Assembly (NCBI GenBank): GCA_033239125.1
Contig: BSWB01000005.1
Coordinates: 20,079,447-20,143,446 of the forward strand
Reading direction: 5' to 3'
DNA from: Fagopyrum homotropicum
Taxonomy: Eukaryota > Streptophyta > Magnoliopsida > Caryophyllales > Polygonaceae
Length of the DNA: 64,000 nt
Below are positions 35,403-45,762 of the stretch, in pieces (positions within the stretch are counted from its first letter, which is position 1; each line of letters starts with the position of its first letter). Below the pieces are notes generated by a model. The model saw only the letters and a list, made by a program, of their open reading frames with translations. It ran no database searches and was not told where the DNA came from. The position numbers and the translations under genes are program-made.

Positions 35403-35736
35403 TATTCCCATCTTAGAAACACCTTCCCTTTGCAAAATTTCAGCTTTGTCCGCTATATATTTAGATCTTGAGTTTGAACCACAACTCGATGTCTTAATCT
35501 CTAGAATCCGCATTTCCTCTTATTTGACTTATATCATCTTTGATTTCTTTTGTTGATTGCATTATTTGACAACCGATTATGTGCTTGGTTTCGCCTAAGT
35601 CCCTGTCTTCGACCACTGGAATTTCTTGCTTTTATTACAATTGACCCATACACTGCGGGTTCCCATCCTTGTTTAAGCATATTTCCTCGGTTATAAATTT
35701 AAAGCTTGCACACACCTTTTGGAACGAACAAGTTTT

Positions 35737-35753
35737 TGGCGCCGTTGCCGGGG
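35737..35753 (+). other. Primer-binding site, Asp-tRNA type, Athila unit 1
   Basis: TGGCGCCGTTGCCGGGG is complementary to the 3' end of plant Asp tRNA, the primer typical of Athila elements. Confidence 0.92.
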
Positions 35754-35858
35754 ACTTGGTTTAGATCACGCCGGTTGCGGTTGTCTTTTGGGGAAAATTG
35801 CCCTTGTTGCTACTAACCACTCTACTTGAGTGCTTTCGTAGAATCTTTTCTTAGGTTT

Positions 35859-36109
35859 ATGCGAAAACCCGTGCTGGGAAGGAAGTCGTTCCTTACGATC
35901 CCGAACCAGAGAAGACATACAAACGACGCTTGAGAGAAGCTAAGATGACCAACCAAGACGATTGCGATATTGAGGCCGAATTGAAGGAGGCGCTAGAATA
36001 GCTACGCCTCAGTAAGGAAGAAGTACAGTGAGAAAAGGAAGAAACTCGCGCAAGAACGGAGGCGATCGAAGCAGATATGACGGCTCTAAGGAACCAATAT
36101 CTACCTTGA
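35859..36109 (+). pseudogene. Athila unit 1 gag leader segment, disrupted
   Basis: This is homologous to 58066-58317 of unit 2. The ATG at 35859 is followed within two codons by a one-base loss that shifts the frame, then by TAG at 35999-36001 and TGA at about 36029. A further TGA at 36107-36109 is at the same place as the TGA that ends the leader frame in unit 2. The region ahead encodes a charged, probably helical N-terminal extension of gag. It is not translatable here. Confidence 0.7.
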
Positions 36110-36232
36110 CCAGATCCAGATCCTCGACCGAGGCAGGACCCAGTTCCAGACGCCCCGGCCGAGATACATCCACCTCGGATGCTAGTCCGAGATGTTCTTA
36201 TTGATGGAATTCCACAAACCCTAGGATAGAGG

Positions 36233-36900
36233 ATGAACCCTAATCAGCAAGTGAGGCGTCCAGGAGCCAACCTAGGTGATCTAGCTGAGAACGATTATGA
36301 ACTTCGACCGCAAGTTCTAACCATGATCCGACAATGTCAATTTGGAGGTTTGAAGGGGGAGTCTCCGCACCAACATTTGCAAAACTACGAGATTCTGATG
36401 GAGACCTTGAGGCCATCAAGGTTTGATAATAACAACTACAAGCTACGTCCTTTCTATTTCTCTTTGAAGGACAAGGCACTTGCATGGTATCAATCTCTTC
36501 CCGATGGAAAGATCAACACTTGGGAAGAGATGGCGACGGAGTTCTTAGCTAAATTCTTTCCCCATCTAAAACCGTTGAGTTAAGGGGAAGAATTATTGCT
36601 TTCATCATGAAGAACAAGGAAAGTTTGTCCAAGTCATGGGAGAGATTCAAGGATCTTTTGTTGGATTGCCCACATCATGGGATTCTGAAGATCGAGCTGC
36701 TTGAGATCTACTTCAAGGGACTTAATGGAGATGCTCAATTCAATCTCCAGTTACTTTCCGCCGGCACATTCATGGACATGCCGATAGACGAAGCTTGGGA
36801 GTTTATTGAAAAGCAAGCTTTGCACATAGAGAAATACTCCCACCAAGGAACCGATAATGGAGCAAGGAGAGTTAGCTTCCAAGACACTTCATCAAATTGA
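36233..36900 (+). pseudogene. gag: Athila unit 1 gag
   Basis: Two frames (36233-36583 and 36607-36900) together cover the Retrotrans_gag domain: LRPQVLTMIRQCQFGG, the NYEILMETLRPS stretch, WYQSLP, then the KESLSKSWERFKDLLLDCPHHG and EKQALHIEKY segments. A single extra base near 36556-36565, after FFP, shifts the frame. TGA at 36898-36900 stops the second part. Gag forms the virus-like particle in the cytoplasm. Unit 2 shows the undamaged arrangement. No CCHC zinc knuckle is visible, as in unit 2. Confidence 0.85.
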
Positions 36901-36912
36901 GCTCAACTCACC

Positions 36913-37596
36913 TTGCTTAGCAATGAAGTCAAGCAATTAAAGGAGCTTTTAGTAGCTCCAACGAAGGAGCAAGACGAAGGGTACCAAGGAAGAAACAACT
37001 ATCAAGGACTGCGGAACAACAACAACAATAAAAACTCCAACAACAAAAACAACAACAACAATAGAAGCAACAACAATTGGAGGTCTAATCAACAAGTTCC
37101 CGTTAACTCTCACTCTCATAACACTTATAACCCCTCCTCCTCTTCTTCCACTCCATTGAGAAGCCAGGAGCCTAGACCAAGTTCGTCCCAGCCAGCAAAG
37201 AAAGATACAGTGCTGGAGGAGATATTGGTCAAGCTTAAGGCTATGGAGACATCCATGAGTTCATTTTCGAAGGCACTAAAAGCCTTAGAGCAACAATTCT
37301 ACAACAAGGCAAATGAAGTGCCAAGATATCCAGGGAAGCTCCCAGCAAGAATAGAGAGCAACCCTAAGGGACATATCATGGCAATAACGACGAGAAGTAG
37401 ACTGAAGACTGCGGATCCAGTGCCTCGGTCGATGCCAGATCAGTCGAAGAACACCTTGGTCGAGGTACAGTCGAAGAACACTTCGGCCGAGGTACCAACA
37501 GAGGTGGAGCCTCAGAAAGTGGAGGGGAAATCTGAAGTTTATGTTCCACCTCCTGCTTATAAACCACCACTTCCATTCCCCCAGTCAAGAGACTAA
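36913..37596 (+). pseudogene. Athila unit 1 gag-protease linker
   Basis: The 227-codon frame opens with a coiled segment (NEVKQLKELL), then an Asn-rich run (about 37011-37090), Ser/Pro-rich sequence, a second helical segment and a run with several copies of the CTCGRYCGAG-type motif (37421-37496). It ends at TAA 37594-37596, where unit 2 continues with RARAHLDKHFGKF. It joins gag to protease in the polyprotein. Low-complexity Asn runs suggest a disordered tether. Confidence 0.75.
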
Positions 37597-37599
37597 GCA

Positions 37600-38379
37600 C
37601 ATCTAGACAAGCATTTTGGTAAGTTCTTGGACTTAATGAATAAGCTTTACATTAACATTAGTTTCCTTGATGCTATTCTAGGGATGCCCGCCTATGGGAA
37701 TTTCTTGAAAGAGATTCTTTCAAAGAAGAGGAAACTGGAAGACTATGGAGAAGTAAGGATGACATCTAAATCCTCGGAGCTCATCCAAATCATGAAGGAG
37801 AAGATGCCACCAAAACTAAGAGATCCCGGTTCATTTTACATTCCTATTCAAGTTGGGGAGGTAACTTATGAAGCCTTGTGTGATCTAGGAGCCAGTGTGA
37901 GCATCATCCCGCTGGAGCTATGTGAGAAGATCGGTCTTGGAGAGCCCAAACCAGTCAAGATAAGATTGTACATGGCGGATCGCTCCATTACCCATCCCGT
38001 GGGCATTTTGGAGGATGTTCCCGTCAAATATGGTAACTTCTACTTACCTATAGACTTTGTAGTACTCGATATTCCCGTACATTATCCCGTTCCTATCATT
38101 CTCGGGAGACCATTCCTAGCAACTTCGGGTTGCAACGTGGATTGCAAGAACACCAAGTTAAAATTCAACATTGGTAGAGATCAACAGGAGTTTTCATTGC
38201 TTGATGCAATGAAGGGAGAGCCGCTGGAGGATGATATCTTCAACATCTACGACGAAGAAGAATCAAGGGAATTGGTGAGCTCTATCCTTACTAAAGACCC
38301 TGTTGAAAGAGTTATTAGTTTTAGCTTAATGGAGGAAGATATAGATGTTTCTTGTGATGCAAATATACGGAGCTTATAG
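37600..38379 (+). pseudogene. Athila unit 1 aspartic protease
   Basis: The frame carries the Athila protease with its DLGASVS active-site triplet (Asp codon at 37882-37884), the MADRSI strand, the VPIILGRPFLATSGC flap/end and a downstream acidic piece. The protease cuts the gag-pol polyprotein. The domain itself is undamaged in this copy, but it has no own start and is boxed in by stops: TAA at 37594 before it and TAG at 38377-38379 after it. Unit 2 has an uninterrupted version. Confidence 0.85.
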
Positions 38380-38660
38380 ACACTGGAGGAAGATCCGGGA
38401 GCTAAGATTGAAACTCTAATTCAGAGGAAGAAGAGAGATTTAGATCTCGTTTCCAGTTGCAGTACCTCGACCGAGGCACTTTCTGGACCAAGCGAGGTGT
38501 TTATATGTGTAGAATACCTCGGTCACCCACCTCGGACACTGACCAAGACGGCAAATGAGATGTTGTCAACTAAGGACGACGAATCTCTTAAACCCTTTTC
38601 TGATAATCAATTTACAGTTTGTGGAGCACTGGCTTCACCAAACCACTGATAATAAAGAGC
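38380..38660 (+). pseudogene. Athila unit 1 protease-RT linker and RT/RNase H deletion scar
   Basis: Up to about 38530 this follows the acidic linker of unit 2, including the motif copies at 38462-38480 and 38514. It then passes within about 100 bp into integrase sequence near 38650. In unit 2 about 1.7 kb encoding RT and RNase H stand at this place. The unit therefore cannot make cDNA. Confidence 0.75.
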
Positions 38661-39957
38661 CTTGGTATGCTGACATTGTTAATTATCTTGTTTGCCAAGA
38701 AATACCACCCGGATTGACGTACTCTCCAAGGAAGAAATTCTTTAAAGATGTACGCCACTTTTATTGGGATGAACCTCTATTGTTCAAGAGAGGTCCAGAT
38801 GGGATGCTTCGATGATGTATTCCGGAAGAGGAAGTAGCCAGCGTCATAAGACACTGCCATTCACTTCCCTGTGGAGGACATGCTAGCGCACATAAAACAT
38901 GCGCTAAGGTATTGCGTTCCGGTTTCTTTTGGCCTACATTATTTAAAGATGTACAAGAATTTGTTGTCTCTTGTGATGCATGCCAAAGAATAGGGAACCT
39001 ATCCAAGAGAAATGAGATGCCACTCAACAATATCCAAGAGGTTGAGATATTTGATGTATGGGGAGTCGATTTCATGGGACCATTCCCATCATCCGGAGGA
39101 AACCTCTACATTCTCCTAGTTGTTGACTTTGTCTCTAGATGGGTGGAAGCCATTGCCTCTCCCACTAATGATGCCAAGGTGGTCGTGAAGTTCTTTAATC
39201 GGACTATCTTCCCACGTTTTGGGACACCACGTATCATCATCAGCGGTGGAGGGACACATTTCATCAACCGGAAGTTTAAGGCACTTCTATCGAAGTATGG
39301 GGTCACCCACAAGGTAGCAACCCCTTATCACCCTCAAACTAGTGGACAGGACAAAATCTCGAATAGAGAAATCAAGGCAATCTTGGAGAAGACCGTCTCT
39401 AGAACAAGGAAGGATTGGTCCATGAAGTTGGACGACGCTCTTTAGGCTTATAGGACTGCATTCAAGACCCCATAGGTACCACCCCTTATAATTTGGTATA
39501 TAGGAAGTCTTGTCATCTACCCGTTGAGCTAGAGCACAAGGCGTATTGGGCAACCAAGTGGCTAAATTTCGACATCAAAGAAGCCAGAGATAAGAGGCTG
39601 TTGGACATCAATGAGTTGGAAGAGTTGCGCTTAAACGCTTATGAGAATGCCAAGATCTACAAGGAAAGAACAAAGAGATGACATGACAAGCGTGTTATTC
39701 CTAAGGAGTTCAAAGAAGGAGATCTAGTTCTACTCTTCAACTCCCGCCTCCGCCTCTTTTCAGGTAAGTTGAAATCTAGATGGACAGGACCTTACGTTGT
39801 TAAAACTATTTTCCCCATGGTGCAGTGGAAATTTGGGGTGAATCAAGCGGAAGCTTCAAGGTCAATGGCCATAGATTGGAGATTTACCGGCCGGATGTTC
39901 CGGAGGAGGAGATTGCTACCCTACACCTTCTTTAGGGATGACGTATGGTCTAGCTAG
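38640..39957 (+). pseudogene. Athila unit 1 integrase
   Basis: Frames 38555-38815, 38912-39445, 39493-39681 and 39769-39957 together cover the integrase: the H-H and C-x2-C zinc finger (RHCHSLPCGGH...CDACQ), the core with first Asp (VDFMGPFP) and the C-terminal region (FKEGDLVLL, RWTGPYVV). The second catalytic Asp in the usual S-D-G-G-TH box is Gly (ISGGGTHF, about 39239-39262). The usual glutamate of the third catalytic position (VEVSNRE) is replaced (QDKISNRE). Stops occur at 38813, 39443 and 39679, with frameshifts near 39470 and 39800. Confidence 0.85.
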
Positions 39958-40757
39958 CGACCTTAAACCAAGCGCTTCTTGGAAGGCAACCCAAGGTATT
40001 GCTTTCTTTTCTCTTTCTAGTCTAGTTTAAGATAGTTTGTTTTGTTTGTTTTTGTTTTCTTCTAGGACAACAACCAGGTATTCCAAAAAGAAAGATCACA
40101 GCTGAGGAGCTACAGTGGAAGGACATAAGTTCGATAAATTAAGAAGACAAAGTTCGAATAAGATACATCTCGGTTGTTGTCACAGCGCCTCGACCAAGAT
40201 GTTCTTGAGGAAACCGAGGCGACTAGGGCTGACAAAAACCCACCTCAGTCCAGCCACATCGGTCCGGTCGGGACCACCTCAACCGAGGTGACAACAGAAT
40301 CGGTGAAGGGTATAAAAGGAGAAACAATTTCTCCCTCTTCCTTCCCATTTAACCCCTCGACCGCGGCGCTTCTCCCACCTCGTTTCTTCGTTTCTCGATC
40401 GTTTTCTACGATTCTTGCTTTGGTTTTGCAAGGAAAATCAAGAGGATCAGTTTGCAAGCAAGAAACCGCAACAAAAAACGCCTCGAATTGACCGAATCTG
40501 GGGTAAGAACTCGAAAACCCTAACTCGTTCTCTCTTCACTCTTTTGGGATGTAATTGGCTTTGGTTGCCAATCATTTGTATTGGAAAAGACTTAAGTACC
40601 CCTTAGGAAAAACTGTTAGTGAAATTGGGGGAAAAGAACTGGAAATCAGAAAGTTGAAATCAAACAGCGTTCTACCTTGGTCCATTCGACCTGCGCCTCG
40701 GCCGAGGTGTTCTTGAGAGTTGTCAGCCCGACCGAGGTGACTTGTCAGAGGAGAAAG
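39958..40757 (+). promoter_or_regulatory. Post-pol region with internal TATA and leader, Athila unit 1
   Basis: This non-coding stretch matches 62596-63390 of unit 2. It has TATAAAAG at 40311-40318, then a C/T-rich leader (CCTCGTTTCTTCGTTTCTCG), a GT at GGGTAAGA (40501-40508) and a CAG ending at 40748, just ahead of the ATG at 40758. This looks like promoter, leader exon and leader intron for the following frame. Motif copies flank it (40183-40292, 40352, 40693-40743). A promoter role is inferred from conservation of the order and spacing in unit 2. Confidence 0.45.
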
Positions 40758-41508
40758 ATGAGTTCCAGATCTGACCGCCAGCTAGTTCTGAGGGATGGTT
40801 CCTCACCTTCTTTTGCTTCTAAACCTTTTATTCTGTTGATTCACGAGCGTCACTAGACAGACTATAATCATATTTGCGGGCGTCCTATCATTGCCCCGTG
40901 GTTTTTAGATGTTACTACTTTTGATTGCCTCTATGCGATGGAGGATCTGAGGAGGATGATCTCCATGGTTGGACTGGAGCAGTTCATGGAGATCCGGGCA
41001 CCGGCTTACCTTGAGCCGACCATAGAGTTCGTGAGTTCTGTGACTCACGTTCCTAAGACGAGGAGCATCAAGTTCCAGTTGATGAACCGGAACTACATCA
41101 TTCCTTTGGATAATTTCACAGATATTTTTGGCTTCCCGACTCCTACAATGACTGAGTTTCCTTCTCGAGCGGTGGCTCGATAGTTTTGGGGGCAGATAAC
41201 CCACGTTGTGGAGCATGTAGACAGGTGGAGACTTGGACACTCCATGGAGCGGATTATTTTCCACCTAGCTTTCAGATTGGCCCACCGGATTTTTAGTGAG
41301 ACCCTTTTGGCGCGTACTGAGACGCCTCAGAAGATTAGACAGGGACAGTTGTTGAGTCTCTTCTTATTGGTTACTGGTGGAGTACCCGACTTTGGGGGTA
41401 TGTTAGCTGAGGATCTGCACAGGATCAAGGCAAAGGCGAAGGGGGATATCTGCTGTGGAGGACTTGTGACTCACATCGCGAGTTACATAGGTCTGGTGAT
41501 AGCATGAA
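40758..41508 (+). pseudogene. Athila unit 1 extra ORF (Athila ORF-1-like / env-position protein)
   Basis: After ATG 40758 the frame shows MSSRSDRQLVLRDG, then a TAG near 40855. It reopens as MEDLRRMISMVGLEQFMEIRAPAYLEPT, stops again at 41181-41183 (TAG after SRAVAR) and continues as FWGQITHVVEH...RIFSETLLARTETPQKIRQGQLLSLF to TGA at about 41505. It is homologous to the frame at 63391-64000 and to the plant Athila ORF-1 family located between pol and the 3' LTR. Its role is not established. The end overlaps the first bases of the LTR at 41497. Confidence 0.75.
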
Positions 41509-42573
41509 TTATAGTCTATATTTTGGGGTTTGTTTGGACGTTTTATCTTTCATAATCTGCATGTTTGTATGTATATTATGTGATTTTATTACCATTTCAT
41601 CTACCTTTACGGGAATCGAGGTCTACACCTAGTTTTGCTGTAATTGTAGGTAAAATGGCACGTTTTGCATCAAAAAGGAGCAAAAGGAGTAATGAGTCAT
41701 TTGGAGCTACATTGAGGAGTATAAGGAACCATCCAGGGAGCATAGCCATGGATCAAAGATTCACTTTGGACCAGTTTTGAGAGATTTCACATTCAGTTAT
41801 GACTCACCTCGGTTGACCAGAGATTCATCTCGACCGAGGTGATCCAGAGACGCCGACTCGACCGAGGCGAACACCTAGGACGCGGCGAGAATATTTTATT
41901 CTTGGCTGAGATCTTTTATCTTTGGAAGGTGATCTTATATTTTTGGGCTTGGCTCCTGGAAGGAAGAGGATATGCAGAATCATATATTTTACCTATATTT
42001 ATGGGAAAATATATTTCTAAGATATATTATTTTTGGAGGGTTATTTTCCTATAAAAAGGGTTGGATTTCCACAAATCCGGGAGGACGCTATACCGTCGAT
42101 CAGGGTTTATAGCACGCAGCAGCCATACTCCAGTTGGGAGTTTCGAAGAACCTTTTTGAAGGTTGAAGGTTGAAGGAAGATTGAAGATCATAGCTTTTAT
42201 AGCTTTTGAAGGGTTTTGTAAGATTATCTTAGATTCCCTTCCTTGTTGTCTTGTCTTGTTGGATTGCTATCCAAGGAACGCTTTTGTTGTGATATTTGAT
42301 TCAGTTATTGAAGTCTTTTCCATTAAATTCTTTTTGTTCAAATATTCACCTTCTTCCCGTATATTTAATACTTTCATAATGATGATGAGTGGCTAATTTC
42401 CTTGTGTGATTCTAGGGTGATTAGCTGAAGGTTGTGGGAAAAACGATGATAGAATAATCTTAGATTCCAGTAGGATCCTGAAAGTTCGAGTCTTTAACCT
42501 TAACCCTAAGCATCTCGTTCAGTCGATGAACATCTCGGCCGGGGTGGAATCTGGCTGACCGAGGTGACTTATC
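41497..42573 (+). mobile_element. Athila shared LTR, left part (interrupted)
   Basis: It starts TGATAGCATG and aligns with 33988 onward. It breaks at the TTATC duplication (42569-42573), where the nested chromovirus array enters, and continues at 57256-57939 for a total of 1761 bp. It contains the motif copies at 41805-41871 and 42531-42568 and the TATA box TATAAAAA at 42050-42057. It ends unit 1 and, through its right part, starts unit 2. No clear polypurine tract precedes it. Confidence 0.82.
42569..42573. repeat. Target-site duplication TTATC, left
   Basis: TTATC stands immediately before the nested LTR start at 42574. It is repeated at 57251-57255 after the last LTR, and again at 54619-54623 inside the duplicated Athila piece. 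Confidence 0.88.
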
Positions 42574-42676
42574 TGTAATAACCAAAAATTTTAAGTTCCG
42601 GTAAAGTAAAATTAAACAAAGTCCGATGAGACCATCGTAAATAAATAAATAAGTAAAATAAAACGAGTTTAATTCT

Positions 42677-42711
42677 ATCATTTTATGTGACCGAAATTCA
42701 CATAAAATGAT
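42677..42711 (+). repeat. Perfect inverted repeat near chromovirus LTR start
   Basis: Arms ATCATTTTATGTGA and TCACATAAAATGAT are separated by seven bases. Equivalent positions: 45866-45900, 53198-53232 and 54727-54761. In the last, the only change falls in the loop. Confidence 0.85.
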
Positions 42712-43207
42712 AAATTAAATGACCTAAAATGATTTTACATTGGTAAAATAAAAATAATTATAATTTATAAATACGGAATTTAATTCTGTATTATTTAAAT
42801 TTTCCGCACAACAATTAACGGGTTACGAGTTCCGCAAATTGTTTTAGGAGCTAACTGCTCAATTATTCCATTTAGGCCCAATTACCGGCCCAGCCATCAG
42901 CCCATTTCATAATCTAATCCTAACCCTAAACCCTAATTTAGCTGCTAATCAAATGTAACTAACCCTACGCTACTCCTGCTCTTCCTTTCCCTTCCCTGTA
43001 CGAAGACGGCAACCTCGCAACTGCAACTGCCGCGCCTCCCTTTCGACCACCAATACGACTCAGCAACTAGACCGCCGGGAGGAGCTTGCAGCCGCGCCGA
43101 ACGAAGCCGGAACGAGACCCACGCAGCGAACCTTGCGCCGCCAAGACCGTCGGGACGTCGGAGTGTGCGTGCACAGAGGCTAGCACACGCCTCTCTTCGC
43201 CACTCTC

Positions 43208-43361
43208 CTGCGCCAAGAAGGGCGAGGCCGAACCAGTGCTGCGCCGAGAAGGGCGAGGCCGAACCAGTGCTGGGCCGAGAAGGAGGAAACCGGACCAGCC
43301 CTGCGCCGAGAAGGAGGAAACCGGACCAGCCCTGCGCCGAGAAGGAGGAAACCGGACCAGC
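43208..43361 (+). repeat. 31-bp GC-rich tandem repeat in LTR
   Basis: There are about five units of 31 bp. The first two are one subtype (with GGGCGAGGCCG) and the next three a second subtype (with GGAGGAAACCGG), followed by a partial unit. Equal arrays occur at 46397-46550 and 55258-55411. The frames over it (up to 151 codons, either strand) owe their length to the repeat and are not called as genes. Confidence 0.85.
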
Positions 43362-43958
43362 CTGCGCCGAGGAGAATGAGCCGGAGCCTGCAGCCCAGAA
43401 CCACCAGCGAGTCGTGCGCGCTGTTGTCGACCATCCAGAACCCCGCCAGCCACCGCCTCAGACCGGTAAGTGCGCTGACCTTCTTTCCGCTTCCTTCTGT
43501 CGATTGGGAATGAGCACCTCACTGCAGCCCTACGACTTAATCTGCAGTGCTACGAACCAGCCGACGCCGCACCTCGCTGCACCGGGACCCGACTAGCATT
43601 CCTCCGGTGTTTAGGTTAGTCCGAATTCGTACACTGCTGAGCATATAGATCTAAAGAGTAGAAAGGCTGCTGGTTGTGTGTGTGTTTCTGCATATGATAG
43701 ACATAAGGGGCTGCTGTAATTTTATTTTAATCCCTTCAGTTTTTTTGGTTACGAACAGCCATTTTGTCGATCAATTATAAAACGTTTGAATAAAGATCCA
43801 CCGTTGAATTTTTGATATGTTGTAGACGGATATATGTAGTTTATCATATTAAAATTTGGGGAGAAATGAACGGTCGGATTGAAAGTTACGAGCTCCCGAA
43901 GTTAGGTAGTTGAGCAGTTTTATTAAACTTATAAATTTGACTAAGTATAAGAAAGTAG

Positions 43959-45545
43959 AGTGAGGAAGACGCCTCAGGAAAAGGCGATAGCTCGGTTGAC
44001 AGTACAGCCACAGCTACAGAGAGACTTAGCTTGGTTGGAGATAGAGATCCAGTTCCCCGACACAGCTCATTAGTTAGCCACCATAGAGTTACTCCCTGAC
44101 CTGTTGAGTGAGATCCGACAGAAGCAGGAGACCTGTCCGATGTTGACCCGGATCCGAGACCGGATGTCACGAGATGAGGCACCTCAGTTCACTATTGGTG
44201 CCGATGGAGTGATGAGACGACAGGACCGTGTTTGTGTGCCATCAGACCGTGAGCTGAGGTAGAGGATACTAGGTGAGGCTCATACTACCCCTTACTCCGT
44301 ACATCCAGGAGCGAGTAAGATGTATAGGGACGTGAGGCGTTCCTTCTGGTGGGGTGGTTTGAAGCCTTATGTGGCCCGATACGTAGCCCAGTGTGCGACC
44401 TGTCAGCAGGTCAAGATTGAGCATCGTAGATCCGGAGGAGAGCTACACCCACTTCCAGTACCCATTGGAAGTGGGAAGACAATTCTATGGATTTCGTCAC
44501 TGGATTGAGGCTCAGCAGAGGTTTTAATGCCATTTGGGTGGTAGTAGACCGTCTGACGAAGACCGCACGTTTCATTCCGATTAAGGAAACGTGGCCGGTA
44601 CGTCGTCTAGCAGAGGAGTTCACTAGACACATTGTGAGACTCCATGGAGTACCGAGGACTATCGTCTCTGACAGGGATGGACATTTTACTTCGAGATTTT
44701 GGTAGCAAGTACATACTGCTTGGGTGACGAGTCTCCACTTTACTACCGCCTACCATCCACAGACAGACGGACAGTCTGAGAGGACCATTCAGACCTTAGA
44801 GGACATGCTTCGGGCGTGTGTACTAGATTAGGGACAGGTATGGCCAGATCATCTTCCACGGGTAGAGTTTTCGTATAATAATAGCTGACACGCGTCTATT
44901 GGGATGGCTCCTTATGAGGCTTTGTACGGGAGGAGATGTCGTACACTATTATGTTGGAATGAGCCCAGCAGAGTTGATGGAGTAGCTCCAGATCAGATAC
45001 AGGATGACGTCGCTCGGATTGCTCTAGTCCGAGAGCGGATGTTAGCAGCTCAGAGTCGTCAGAAGTCCTACGCCGACAAAAGGCGTCGACCTTTGGAGTT
45101 TAGAATGGGTGCTCAGGTGTGGCTGAGAGTGTCACCTACGCGAGGAGTCAGGCGTTTCGGCATTAAGGGGAAGTTGAGTCCCCGATATGTCGAACCTTTT
45201 GAGATCTTAGAGAGAGTTGGGGAAGTGGCCTACAGATTAGCACTACCGCCGAGATTAGAGGGTGTTCATCCGGTCTTTCATGTATCTTAGTTGAGAGAGT
45301 ACATTCCGGATCCGAGACACAGCATCAGCCATGAGGATCTGACAGTTGAGCCTGACCATACATTTGTAGAGTACCCCGTAGCTGTCTTGGAGCGCAGTGC
45401 CAGACGTCTGCGATCCAAGGAGATACCTATGCTGAGGATCCAGTGGTCTAGGAGAGGAACTGATGAGGCCACTTGGGAGACTGAAGAGAGTATTAGACGT
45501 AACTACCCCGAGTTCTTCGCGGGGTTAGAGGTTATTTCTGGTTGA
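43959..45545 (+). pseudogene. Nested chromovirus, integrase-chromodomain, extra copy
   Basis: This is near-identical to 51291-52877. It starts in the DALSRK end of RNase H, then zinc finger (CATCQQ), integrase core with VSDRDGHF and YHPQTDGQSERT, C-terminal part and chromodomain. It carries the same disruptions as the other copy (frameshift near 44466, TAG 44703, TAG about 44828, TGA about 44886, TAG about 45288) plus a private TAG at 44260-44262. Shared lesions mean this copy arose by DNA duplication of a dead element. Confidence 0.88.
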
Positions 45546-45725
45546 CGAGTTAGTACTCGGATGTTGTGTTGTTTGACCTTTCAGGTTTCCATATTGTTTT
45601 GAGCGACTCTGCTTTTATTTTGTGATACTTGTTTGTTGATGCCTGAGTAGCTGCATGGTAGAAAACGGAATGTCGAGAAAACTAAAATATACCGAAAGAA
45701 ATGTGCGAGTAGGGGTAAATAATTT

Positions 45726-45762
45726 AAGTTTCGGGACGAAACTTCTTTTAAGGGGGCACTGA
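45726..45762 (+). other. Polypurine tract and hairpin before LTR 2
   Basis: AAGTTTCGGGACGAAACTT (8-bp arms around GGA, 45726-45744) is followed by TTTTAAGGGGG, a six-base spacer and the LTR start at 45763. The copy before LTR 3 is at 53058-53094. Confidence 0.88.

Larger units (their letters stand above)
33988..35730 (+). mobile_element. Athila unit 1, 5' LTR
   Basis: This 1743-bp LTR begins TGATAACATG (same start as 20585 and 41497) and ends CGAACA six bases before an Asp-tRNA primer site. It shows a perfect palindrome CACCTCGATCGAGGTG (34317-34332), a 10-bp-arm inverted repeat (34498-34519) just ahead of TATATAAA (34541-34548), a hairpin with arms AATAAAGG and CCTTTATT (35195-35215), the four-copy motif (35141-35402) and an ACCC...GGGT block near the end. 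The left boundary is inferred from comparison of three LTRs. Confidence 0.82.
42574..43958 (+). mobile_element. Nested chromovirus array, LTR 1 (5' 1385 bp only)
   Basis: It starts TGTAATAACC and matches LTRs 2 and 4 up to GTAGAGTGAGGAA, where it joins RNase H/integrase-coding sequence directly. The missing part is the 3' half of the LTR plus gag, protease, RT and most of RNase H. The junction shares GGAA between both parents. It contains a perfect 14-bp-arm inverted repeat (42677-42711) and a 31-bp tandem repeat (43208-43361). Confidence 0.88.

Noticed and set aside
35737..35753. tRNA-like matches at the primer sites
   Set aside because: They are complements of tRNA 3' ends, not tRNA genes. 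No cloverleaf surrounds them. No rRNA or tRNA gene was seen anywhere.
41301..42573. The second Athila piece (53351-54623) as an independent Athila insertion
   Set aside because: Constant offset, internal breakpoints and no terminal structure show that it is part of the 12,050-bp-offset duplication.
42919..42937. Telomere-like CCCTAAACCCTAA words in chromovirus LTRs, also AAACCCTA in Athila leaders
   Set aside because: There are only two units in unique LTR context. Such teloboxes are common in plant promoters and do not indicate a telomere.
43067..43522. 151-codon minus-strand and 143-codon plus-strand frames (also at 46256 and 55117)
   Set aside because: The length comes from the 31-bp repeat, whose unit change does not introduce stops. 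No start context or domain supports them.
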